Source: JBEKJU01 sp050011095
Lineage (GTDB): Bacteria; Desulfobacterota; Syntrophorhabdia; Syntrophorhabdales; WCHB1-27
Length of the DNA: 9,576 nucleotides
NCBI GenBank assembly: GCA_050011095.1
Contig: JBEKJU010000128.1
Coordinates: 1 to 9,576, forward strand
Direction of reading: 5' to 3'
Shown: positions 1 to 5,866 of the stretch, one piece after another
Position numbering within the stretch: the stretch's first letter is position 1
Layout of the letters: each line of letters begins with the position of its first letter
Made by a program: the position numbers and the translations under genes
Notes under the pieces: model-generated
Told to the model about the DNA's origin: nothing
Seen by the model: only the letters and a program-made list of their open reading frames with translations
Database searches by the model: none

Positions 1-21
1 AGAATAACGGAGGGTATCCCC

Positions 22-1317
22 GTGCAGATGCGGTATTCGCTCAACGACGTGCCGCCCCCCGCCGAATTCGTCCTGTTCGGCCTCCAGTGGCTTGCCATAT
101 CCATCCCTGGGATCATCATCATAGGGAAGGTCGTGGGCGGCCTCCACTTTGCGGACTCGTCCAGCCAGATCACCTACCTGCAAAAACTGTCATTCGTCAT
201 AGGCATCGTCCTTATTTCGCAGGTGCTTTGGGGCCATCGCCTCCCGTTGATCCTCGGCCCTTCCACCGTGCTCCTGATCGGCATGATAGCGAGTACCGGC
301 TTCGACCGGGCAGCCGTCTACGGGTCAATCATGGTGGGCGGAGGCCTCCTCTTCCTGATCGCTGTCACAGGCCTTTTCGGGCATCTCCAGAGGCTCTTCA
401 CCCCCAGGGTCGTCGCAGTGGTGCTCCTTTTGATCGCATTCACGCTGATGCCGACCGTCCTCGGTCTGCTCGTACCCGCCGGACCTGTTCCGCCGCACCG
501 GAGCATCTCCTTTGCCTTCGCGCTCATCCTAGGCATGGTCGTGGCCCAGCGATTCCTGCCTCCCCTGTGGAAATCGGCGATAATCTTCTTCGCCATGATC
601 GCCGGCAGTCTTGCCTGGTTCATCGTTTTTCCCTCTCCCCACCGCCAGGCGGCGGCTCGGGGTTTGCCCCTCGTCTCCTGCTTTTTCAGCGGCTTTACCA
701 CGAGCTTTTCCCTTGCCCCCGGCGTCCTCATCTCCTTCCTCTTCTGTTTTCTCGGGCTCTCCATAAACGATCTCGGCTCCATCGAATCCGTATCTACCCT
801 CCTTGATCCCCCTCACATGAGACAGAGGGTGAACCGGGGTATCGCCCTTACGGGCCTTGCCAATCTCGCAGCAGGCTTCTTTGGCGTCATCGGGCCGGTC
901 AATTTTTCCCTGAGTCCCGGCGTGATACTCTCCACAGGCTGCGGCGCGAGACTTACGCTGGTGCTGACAGGGGCCCTGCTCGTCATCATCTCTTTTTCGC
1001 CGTTCCTGATGGGCATGATAGGGGGTGTGCCGCCCGTCGTCACAGGTGCCATTCTCACCTATATCCTTACGTTCCAGATAGCTGCCGGCCTCGCGGCCAT
1101 CGGTCAGGAGGGCAAGGCTGTTCCTGTGGAGAGTGGGATAGTCGTGGGCCTGCCCGTGCTTTTGGGAACGGCCATAAGCATGCTTACGGCGCGCATCCTG
1201 GAGGCCTTCCCCCTCGTCGTGCGTCCGATCATCGGGAATGGCTTCGTCGTGGGCGTGCTGACGGCGTTCGTTCTGGAACACGCGATCTATAGAGAGAAGA
1301 GGGGCACGTCCCGGTGA
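22..1317 (+). CDS. NCS2-family nucleobase permease, divergent binding site
   Basis: This is a polytopic inner-membrane protein of 431 residues, the usual NCS2 (uracil/xanthine permease) length, hydrophobic almost throughout. The family imports nucleobases with protons or sodium. The N-terminal LNDVPPPAEFVLFGLQWLA segment matches the start of the family, where TM1 carries a QH motif; here it is Q22-W23. The GFFGVIGPVNFSLSPGV stretch (about 285-301) lines up with the family signature that in E. coli UraA reads GFFG...YGENIGV. By that alignment from memory, UraA Glu241, His245 and Glu290 become Asn249, Ser253 and Leu297, so the substrate may not be uracil or xanthine. The GTG at 22 is preferred over the ATG at 28 because GGAGGG at 9-14 lies 7 nt upstream of it. 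The upstream neighbour lies outside the window. Family call is secure; substrate unknown. Confidence 0.85.
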   Translation: MQMRYSLNDVPPPAEFVLFGLQWLAISIPGIIIIGKVVGGLHFADSSSQITYLQKLSFVIGIVLISQVLWGHRLPLILGPSTVLLIGMIASTGFDRAAVYGSIMVGGGLLFLIAVTGLFGHLQRLFTPRVVAVVLLLIAFTLMPTVLGLLVPAGPVPPHRSISFAFALILGMVVAQRFLPPLWKSAIIFFAMIAGSLAWFIVFPSPHRQAAARGLPLVSCFFSGFTTSFSLAPGVLISFLFCFLGLSINDLGSIESVSTLLDPPHMRQRVNRGIALTGLANLAAGFFGVIGPVNFSLSPGVILSTGCGARLTLVLTGALLVIISFSPFLMGMIGGVPPVVTGAILTYILTFQIAAGLAAIGQEGKAVPVESGIVVGLPVLLGTAISMLTARILEAFPLVVRPIIGNGFVVGVLTAFVLEHAIYREKRGTSR

Positions 1318-1318
1318 G

Positions 1319-1362
1319 GAAGGGACCGGGGCCGGAACCGACATCTCGACCGGTCCCGCTTC
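1319..1362 (+). terminator. Hairpin after the permease gene, possible terminator
   Basis: GGGACCGG (1322-1329) is perfectly complementary to CCGGTCCC (1350-1357), with a 20-nt loop. The stem can be lengthened by GAAG (1319-1322) pairing with CTTC (1359-1362) across a small bulge. It starts one base after the permease stop codon. It is followed by a pyrimidine-rich stretch but no real T-run, so it may be a weak intrinsic terminator or an mRNA 3'-end stabiliser. Confidence 0.4.
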
Positions 1363-1405
1363 TTGCGCCTTATCCGCTTCCCTACCATTCCCGGGGCAAA
1401 GGGTT

Positions 1406-1411
1406 TATACT
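1406..1411 (+). promoter_or_regulatory. Possible -10 box upstream of the J-protein gene
   Basis: TATACT matches the sigma-70 -10 consensus at five of six bases and sits in a locally AT-rich stretch 29 bp before the J-protein start codon. No convincing -35 box lies 16-18 bp upstream, so the call is weak. Confidence 0.25.
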
Positions 1412-1439
1412 TCTTATAGGGTAGAAGGAAACTACGATA

Positions 1440-2240
1440 ATGAATCAGAAGGATTACTACCAGGTACTGGACGTAGAAAAGGCAGCCGGCCCCAAAAGGA
1501 TCAAGGAGGCTTACCGGAGGCTCGCGTTTCAGTATCACCCGGACAGGAATAAGGGTTCGGCGGCGGCCGTTGAAAAGATGAAGGAAATAAACGAGGCGTA
1601 CGCGGTGCTCGCGGATCCGGAGAAGCGCGCCAGGTACGACATGCTGTGGGAGCAGTTCGGTACGGGTGCGGCCGACCGTTTCAGGCAGAGCTACTCCGAG
1701 CAGGACATCTTCAGGGGCTCCGACATCAATCAAATTTTCGAGGAAATGGCGAAGACCTTCGGATTCAGGGGTTTCGAGGAGATTTTTCGCGATCTCCACG
1801 GTGAGTATCGCGCAAGGGAGTTTCGTGGACCGGGCATATTCGGCAGGGTCATCGTTTTCGGTTCCCCCTTTCGAAGGGGCGGTCGCCCGGTTCAGCGGGA
1901 GGTATTCGAAAAGCCTGGTATTTTCGCACGGATGGTCGGCAGGCTCGGCCGGTACGCGCTCAGGAAGATGGTCGGAGGCATTGCGAAGGGCACGCAGGAT
2001 GCGTACTACGATACGCTCACCCTGGACGAGCACGAGGCAGCGCGGGGCGGAAAGGTGGTCTACCTCGACGAGAGAAGGTCGAGGAACCTTACGATCACCA
2101 TTCCTCCCGGCATGAGAGAAGGCCAGCTTATACGGTTGAAGGGCATGGGGAAGGGCAGGGACCTGGAAGGCGATCTCTACCTTAAGGTCGAAATAAGGCG
2201 GCCTTTGCTCGCAAAGGTCAAGAAGCTGCTGAAGCTTTGA
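1440..2240 (+). CDS. DnaJ-type co-chaperone with J-domain and single C-terminal domain
   Basis: This 266-residue cytosolic Hsp40 family protein should stimulate a DnaK ATPase. Residues 1-70 are a complete J-domain: KDYYQVLDV at the start, the helix II region KRIKEAYRRLAFQYHPD, the invariant HPD at 33-35, and the KRARYDML helix. Residues 80-190 form an atypical linker rich in Phe, Gly and Arg. Residues 190-255 match one DnaJ/CbpA C-terminal beta domain (ARGGKVVYLD, LTITIPPGMREGQLIRLKG, GDLYLKV). There is no CxxCxGxG zinc-finger repeat and no room for the second C-terminal domain of DnaJ or CbpA, so it is neither canonical DnaJ nor a full CbpA. AAGGAA at 1425-1430 precedes the ATG by 9 nt. It is probably the first gene of an operon with the deacylase 22 bp downstream. 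Confidence 0.88.
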   Translation: MNQKDYYQVLDVEKAAGPKRIKEAYRRLAFQYHPDRNKGSAAAVEKMKEINEAYAVLADPEKRARYDMLWEQFGTGAADRFRQSYSEQDIFRGSDINQIFEEMAKTFGFRGFEEIFRDLHGEYRAREFRGPGIFGRVIVFGSPFRRGGRPVQREVFEKPGIFARMVGRLGRYALRKMVGGIAKGTQDAYYDTLTLDEHEAARGGKVVYLDERRSRNLTITIPPGMREGQLIRLKGMGKGRDLEGDLYLKVEIRRPLLAKVKKLLKL

Positions 2241-2262
2241 CGAAAAGGGGCGATCAGGGTCA

Positions 2263-2745
2263 GTGAGCAGAGAGAACCACCCGGTCACGCCGGCAATCCG
2301 CGCGCTCCGCGAGAACGGGGTCGCCTTCACCGAGCACCCTTACAGCTATGAGAATAAGGGGGGAACCGCCGTATGCGCTAGGGAACTCTCTGTTGACGAG
2401 CACAGCGTCGTGAAGACCCTTGTCATGGAGGATGACGCGAAGCACCCCCTTATTGTGCTCATGCACGGCGACAGGGAGGTCTCGACAAAGGAACTGGCTC
2501 GCCACATAGGGGCAAAACGGATTGTGCCGTGCGCGCCGGAGACGGCAGAGAGGCACACGGGTTATATGGTGGGCGGCATCTCACCCTTTGGAACAAGGAA
2601 GACCATGCCCGTCTACATGGAGGAGACAATTTCCGACCTTCCCAGGGTCTACATAAACGGTGGCAGGAGGGGCTTCCTTGTGGGCCTTGATCCGCGCGAG
2701 ATCGAGCGCATCCTGAAGCCGGCGCTCGTAAAGGTTGGCATATGA
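2263..2745 (+). CDS. ybaK: YbaK/EbsC-family aminoacyl-tRNA deacylase
   Basis: This 160-residue cytosolic protein is a free-standing trans-editing enzyme. The family hydrolyses mischarged tRNAs; YbaK itself removes cysteine from tRNA(Pro). Full-length family features are visible: HPYSYE near 25-30, the essential lysine as K51 in HSVVKTLV, and the C-terminal GYMVGGISPFG loop (100-110), typical of YbaK rather than the ProX/INS domains. The start is a GTG at 2263, because no ATG exists before residue 64. Its ribosome site is modest (AAGGGG 2245-2250, AGGG 2256-2259). It lies 22 bp after the J-protein gene, and its stop overlaps the next start as ATGA, so translation of the pair is probably coupled. 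The exact amino acid and tRNA substrates are inferred from the family. Confidence 0.88.
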   Translation: MSRENHPVTPAIRALRENGVAFTEHPYSYENKGGTAVCARELSVDEHSVVKTLVMEDDAKHPLIVLMHGDREVSTKELARHIGAKRIVPCAPETAERHTGYMVGGISPFGTRKTMPVYMEETISDLPRVYINGGRRGFLVGLDPREIERILKPALVKVGI

Positions 2746-3056
2746 AAGAGGAACGGGACAGGTTTCTCACCGAGGCGATGGGCGAGTGCTGGCACGAATA
2801 TGATTTGGGCAAGCCCGTGCTGACGTGCAAGGGCGGGGGATTCATCTGCGGGAAATGCAGGGACTTTGTGGTCTCGAACAATGATTTCTCGACCAGGGAG
2901 GATTTCGCAAAGCTCAGCACGTGGGCAGAGGGACAGATTGGCGTGCATCGGGACTTTGCCCCGTTTCGGACCGCCTTGTCCGGCCCAACCGGTCAGGAAA
3001 CGAGAGACAGGGCCGCGGACGTCCTTTACAGGCTGCTCCTCTCCCGAGAAAAGTAG
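2742..3056 (+). CDS. Small cysteine-rich, probably zinc-binding protein of phage-like type
   Basis: This 104-residue protein has no established function that I can name. Its core, about 13-62, reads as GECWHEYD, then LTC, FICGKCRDFV, and NNDFSTREDFAKLSTWAEGQ. Cys16, His18, Cys29, Cys36 and Cys39 could build a small zinc site. The CWHE...CxxC...NNDFST..DF.KL..WA pattern resembles, from memory, small conserved proteins found mostly in bacteriophages, but I cannot name the family. The C-terminal third is helical and charged. The start codon overlaps the ybaK stop by 4 bp (ATGA), which argues for a real, co-translated gene. The GC content and codon use look like those of its neighbours, so any phage origin is old. 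The TAG stop is also the 5' end of a hairpin. Confidence 0.7.
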   Translation: MKEERDRFLTEAMGECWHEYDLGKPVLTCKGGGFICGKCRDFVVSNNDFSTREDFAKLSTWAEGQIGVHRDFAPFRTALSGPTGQETRDRAADVLYRLLLSREK

Positions 3057-3075
3057 GCGCGCGCTGGCCCGCCTA
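3054..3075 (+). other. Stem-loop at the end of the J-protein/ybaK operon
   Basis: TAGGCG (3054-3059) is complementary to CGCCTA (3070-3075) with a 10-nt GC-rich loop, and begins exactly at the stop codon of the upstream gene. There is no T-run after it, so intrinsic termination is uncertain; it may simply protect the mRNA 3' end. Confidence 0.3.
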
Positions 3076-3153
3076 TGGCGCGAAAAGGCGCACCACACGT
3101 TCTCCTTCCTTCCATCCTGATTTTTGTTCTGGCATTATTACAGGAAAGTCACA

Positions 3154-3180
3154 TAGAATAGACGAGGCGCACCAAGCGCC
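3154..3180 (+). promoter_or_regulatory. Possible -10 box and 5' leader hairpin of the exported-protein gene
   Basis: TAGAAT (3154-3159) is a five-of-six -10 match. Seven bases later a perfect 5-bp hairpin begins: GGCGC (3166-3170), loop ACCAA, GCGCC (3176-3180). The predicted transcript would therefore start at the hairpin, an arrangement that can protect mRNA 5' ends. It ends 8 nt before the AAGGAG ribosome site. No good -35 is visible at standard spacing, so the promoter part is weak. Confidence 0.3.
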
Positions 3181-3203
3181 GCAACGAGAAGGAGAGGTCC
3201 ATC

Positions 3204-4082
3204 ATGCCCCGACATACTTTTTTCACGATCCTTCCGGCCGCCATTATTCTCATGGTATCCGTTTTTGCTCCGCGCCAGGCCTCATGCCGGACGAACCTGC
3301 CCGAGGTCGAGGGACAGACGGTGATCGAAAGACAGGATCACCAGGCCTTGAGGGATTACTTCGTGCCCTTCAGTCAAAATGATGCGCACCTGCCGCCGGC
3401 CGGGCAGGTGAGGGCGATATTGCTCGGGGCCCTGCCGGAGGCCTACAAGAATGGGTGCACCGACATGGTGGCCCATTGGGGGCCCGAAGCCGAGGGGGCA
3501 AAGGATATGTCGGTCAGGGTGCTTTACGTGGACGGGGGGAAGGAAGGCCGGCCTGTCCGGGCGCTTCTCGCCTTCGCATGTTTCTCGCGGGCAAAGGAGT
3601 ACGCGACCCGGTTTCGGGACGAGCGGCTTGCCTCGCTCGTGGTTGACCGTCGGGCATCCCGTCTCTCGATGATGCCCGATGACCGGGACTGCGGGGACTG
3701 TCCGGGACTGACCAGGATACGTCCTGAAAAAGAGATCCACATCGGCGGGAAAGGCGTGGTCGGCTTAAGCTTTCTCAAGACGAACGACAATCCGTGCTGC
3801 AGCCCGTCCGCCGGGGGGATGGAGGAGAAGGTTAATTTTTATGTGATGCGGGACGATGAGATAAGGCAGGCGGGATCGGTCCTGAAGGGACGCGAACAAC
3901 CGGCGGGCGCGGACGAGGGGAAGATCGTCTACACTGCCGGCGTTATTTTCAAGAAAGACATGAGGGGCAACATTATCGGCATTCTTTCGCCTTACACGAT
4001 CACGAAGAACTCCAGGCGGAGCGACAAGGGGATGGTGCGCTATAACTGGAACGGCGAACGAGAGGAGTTCGTGAAGGAGTAG
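3204..4082 (+). CDS. Exported protein of unknown function, seven cysteines
   Basis: I do not recognise this 292-residue protein. The N-terminus has a basic start (MPRH) and a hydrophobic stretch (about 5-22), then APRQASC, so it looks exported; Cys28 could suggest lipidation, but Gln at -3 is a poor lipobox residue. The mature part has Cys85, Cys126, the CGDC motif (163-166) and the pair Cys198-Cys199, enough for several disulfides in the periplasm. A beta-rich C-terminus (KIVYTAGVIFKKDMRGNIIGILSPYTITK, split around 240-268) suggests a globular domain. AAGGAG at 3189-3194 lies 9 nt before the ATG, a strong site that fixes the start. It lies 114 bp upstream of the HtrA protease start, on the same strand, but htrA has its own promoter, so co-transcription is uncertain. 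Confidence 0.75.
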   Translation: MPRHTFFTILPAAIILMVSVFAPRQASCRTNLPEVEGQTVIERQDHQALRDYFVPFSQNDAHLPPAGQVRAILLGALPEAYKNGCTDMVAHWGPEAEGAKDMSVRVLYVDGGKEGRPVRALLAFACFSRAKEYATRFRDERLASLVVDRRASRLSMMPDDRDCGDCPGLTRIRPEKEIHIGGKGVVGLSFLKTNDNPCCSPSAGGMEEKVNFYVMRDDEIRQAGSVLKGREQPAGADEGKIVYTAGVIFKKDMRGNIIGILSPYTITKNSRRSDKGMVRYNWNGEREEFVKE

Positions 4083-4133
4083 AGCGCCCGAAATACGGTC
4101 CACGGGGGATTCACTCCTCGCCGGCCTGCCGGT

Positions 4134-4163
4134 TTGCCAAAAGAGGAAAGAATCGGTTATTAT
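4134..4163 (+). promoter_or_regulatory. Sigma-70-like promoter of the HtrA gene
   Basis: TTGCCA (4134-4139) and TATTAT (4158-4163) match the -35 and -10 consensus at five of six bases each, with an 18-bp spacer. The predicted start of transcription is near 4170, giving a leader of roughly 27 nt before the ATG at 4197. A short CCGG/CCGG repeat (4121-4132) ending in TTT lies directly upstream. Confidence 0.55.
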
Positions 4164-4196
4164 ATCTTGCAAGATAGACGAGAAGGAGATATATCT
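4163..4196 (+). promoter_or_regulatory. Palindromic AU-rich leader around the htrA ribosome site
   Basis: Two perfect palindromes flank the start region: TATCTTGCAAGATA (4163-4176), overlapping the predicted -10 end and transcription start, and AGATATATCT (4187-4196), ending one base before the ATG. In the mRNA, AGATA (4172-4176) can pair with TATCT (4192-4196) and place the AAGGAG site (4183-4188) in the loop. The first palindrome could be a repressor operator; the mRNA hairpin could be a weak temperature-sensitive switch. Both roles are inference. Confidence 0.35.
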
Positions 4197-5642
4197 ATGT
4201 CGCTCAAAGGTTTTCCCCGGAATCTTACCAGAGACTTCCGCGTCATCCCGGTAGTGGGGCTGATGGTGCTTTTCCTCGTCTCTCCCCTTTTCGGCGAGGG
4301 GGCTGTCAAGAGGAAGATGCCCGTAGACCTGAGCACCGCCATCGTGCAAGTGGCGAAGCAGAATATTCCCGCCGTCGTCCACATCGGCGTCATCGAGAGG
4401 CAGGAGATCGCAAACCCATTTTTTCCTTTCGAGAATGACCCATTTTTTCGGTATTTTTTCGGCAATTCCAAATCTCCCAGAAAATTCCAGCGTGAGTTGA
4501 GGGGGGTGGGGAGCGGCATGATCATAGATACGCACGGCCATATCCTGACGAATCACCACGTGGCAGGGGGGGCCACAAAAATCGAGGTCACCCTGTCCGA
4601 TGGACGGAAAATGCCCGCGAAACTCGTGGGGAGCGACCCGAAAACAGACCTCGCCGTTCTGCAGATCACCGCGACGGGTCCGCTGCCCCATATCAACTTC
4701 GGCGACTCGGATAAGATGGAGGTCGGCGATTGGGTCATCGCCATAGGCCATCCCCGGGGGTTCGATCAGACCGTCACCCAGGGCATCATCAGCGCGAAAC
4801 ACAGACACGGTATTACCGATCCGACCGGTTACCAGGACTTCCTCCAGACGGACGCGGCGATAAACCCCGGCAACAGCGGAGGACCTCTTCTGAACCTTTT
4901 CGGTGAGGTCGTGGGCGTTAACACGGCTATTGCCTCCCAGTCGGGCGGCTCGGAAGGGATAGGCTTTGCCATTCCCAGCAACATGGCCGTTCACGTGGCG
5001 AAGACCTTGATCGCCCACGGCAGGGTCGAACGGGGCTGGATGGGCGTCGGCGTCCAGGATCTCACGCCCGAGCTGGCCAAATCCCTGAACGTGGGCAGGA
5101 GCAGGGGTGCGGTCATCAGCGAGGTCGTGAAGGGCGGGCCCGCTGACCGGGCGGGCCTGAAAAAGAATGATCTTGTCGTCTCTTTTCAGGGCACCGAGAT
5201 ATTCGACGCGCCTACTGTTCGAAACATGGCCGCCATGACGCCTGTGGGCCAGGATGTCAAGATCTCCGTGCTGCGGCAGGGCGGGAAGCTCGATTTTGTC
5301 GTCAAGGTTGGGAATCTCCAGGAGGCGATCAAGCGTGCGGCCGGGGTCATCAAGGAGCGCCTCGGCGCGGAAGTGAGGGCCATCACGGGAAAGGAGGCCG
5401 AAAAAATAGGCCTCGATCCGAAACAGGGCGTGGCCCTGTCATGGGTAGACCCGAAAGGGCCGCTCGGCGCCGCGGGCTTTGAGGTGGGCGATATGATTAT
5501 CGATATAAACGGTCAGGCCATAACGGGCATCGACACGTTTATCGAGCTTGTCAGTTCCCTGCAGCCGCGTCAGCGCGTGGTGCTGCTCGGCGTAGATCAC
5601 GCAACGGGGAACCTGGCCACCGTTCCGGTCGTCCTGAGATAG
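4197..5642 (+). CDS. htrA: HtrA/Deg-family periplasmic serine protease, two PDZ domains
   Basis: The protein of 481 residues is an exported ATP-independent protease/chaperone that degrades misfolded envelope proteins. Residues 1-36 hold a basic region (RNLTRDFR) and a hydrophobic signal segment ending near LFGEGA. The trypsin-like domain (about 45-275) has the full triad: His121 in LTNHHVAGG, Asp151 in PKTDLAVLQI, and Ser227 in INPGNSGGPL. PDZ1 (about 280-370) begins at GWMGVGVQDLTP; PDZ2 (about 385-478) is the shorter C-terminal one. The FFPFENDPFFRYFFG stretch (75-89) is the LA-loop region typical of DegP/DegQ. The ATG at 4197 is chosen over the in-frame ATG at 4134, since AAGGAG at 4183-4188 lies 8 nt before it and the upstream ATG overlaps the -35 box. 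DegP and DegQ subtypes cannot be separated here. Confidence 0.95.
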   Translation: MSLKGFPRNLTRDFRVIPVVGLMVLFLVSPLFGEGAVKRKMPVDLSTAIVQVAKQNIPAVVHIGVIERQEIANPFFPFENDPFFRYFFGNSKSPRKFQRELRGVGSGMIIDTHGHILTNHHVAGGATKIEVTLSDGRKMPAKLVGSDPKTDLAVLQITATGPLPHINFGDSDKMEVGDWVIAIGHPRGFDQTVTQGIISAKHRHGITDPTGYQDFLQTDAAINPGNSGGPLLNLFGEVVGVNTAIASQSGGSEGIGFAIPSNMAVHVAKTLIAHGRVERGWMGVGVQDLTPELAKSLNVGRSRGAVISEVVKGGPADRAGLKKNDLVVSFQGTEIFDAPTVRNMAAMTPVGQDVKISVLRQGGKLDFVVKVGNLQEAIKRAAGVIKERLGAEVRAITGKEAEKIGLDPKQGVALSWVDPKGPLGAAGFEVGDMIIDINGQAITGIDTFIELVSSLQPRQRVVLLGVDHATGNLATVPVVLR

Positions 5643-5666
5643 TATGAAAATGGCTGGCGGGAGACA

Positions 5667-5740
5667 CGCCGCCGCCACCCTGCCGTCCCCCGGAAATCCG
5701 TGCACCGGTTTCGTCCCAGGGTATGACAGGGGCGGCGGCG
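5667..5740. other. Long GC-rich stem structure between htrA and the inhibitor gene
   Basis: CGCCGCCGCC (5667-5676) is perfectly complementary to GGCGGCGGCG (5731-5740), and after a 2-nt bulge CCTG (5679-5682) pairs with CAGG (5727-5730). The 44-nt loop (5683-5726) has further GC-rich self-complementarity. No T-run follows. It begins 25 bp after the htrA stop and could attenuate readthrough or mark an mRNA processing site. Confidence 0.45.
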
Positions 5741-5779
5741 GGTCTTCCGAGTTCAACTTGCCCTTGATAAAGAGGACGT

Positions 5780-5792
5780 TTTGTGTCACAAA
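5780..5792. promoter_or_regulatory. 13-bp palindrome, possible operator
   Basis: TTTGTGTCACAAA has 6-bp perfect arms around a single central base, in an AT-rich island about 75 bp before the downstream start codon. The half-site TTGTG resembles CRP/FNR-superfamily half-sites, but the spacing is far too short for those. TTGATA (5764-5769) nearby could be a -35 box; no clear -10 follows at standard spacing. Confidence 0.3.
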
Positions 5793-5866
5793 TTATCATT
5801 GTCGTCCAGGACGCCGTCGACGTTTCCAATGTCGAGCGGGCGTTCTTTTTCATTCGTGGAGGGGTT

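Noticed and set aside
529..1344. Antisense frame inside the permease gene
   Set aside because: Very hydrophilic, low-complexity translation typical of the complement of a membrane-protein gene.
1287..2330. Long antisense reading frame (347 codons) over the J-protein gene
   Set aside because: It is the GC-rich mirror of a gene with a full J-domain; the translation has no domain, and it runs across gene ends.
4134..4196. Upstream in-frame ATG for htrA adding 21 residues
   Set aside because: It overlaps the -35 box, has no ribosome site, and would place the signal peptide internally; the ATG at 4197 has an excellent site.
3765..5018. 417-codon antisense frame over the exported protein and htrA
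   Set aside because: It covers the HtrA catalytic domain on the opposite strand and has no recognisable motif.
5783..5866. GTG start adding 28 residues to the inhibitor-domain protein
   Set aside because: It lies in the palindrome, lacks a ribosome site, and would precede a proper signal peptide that starts at 5867.
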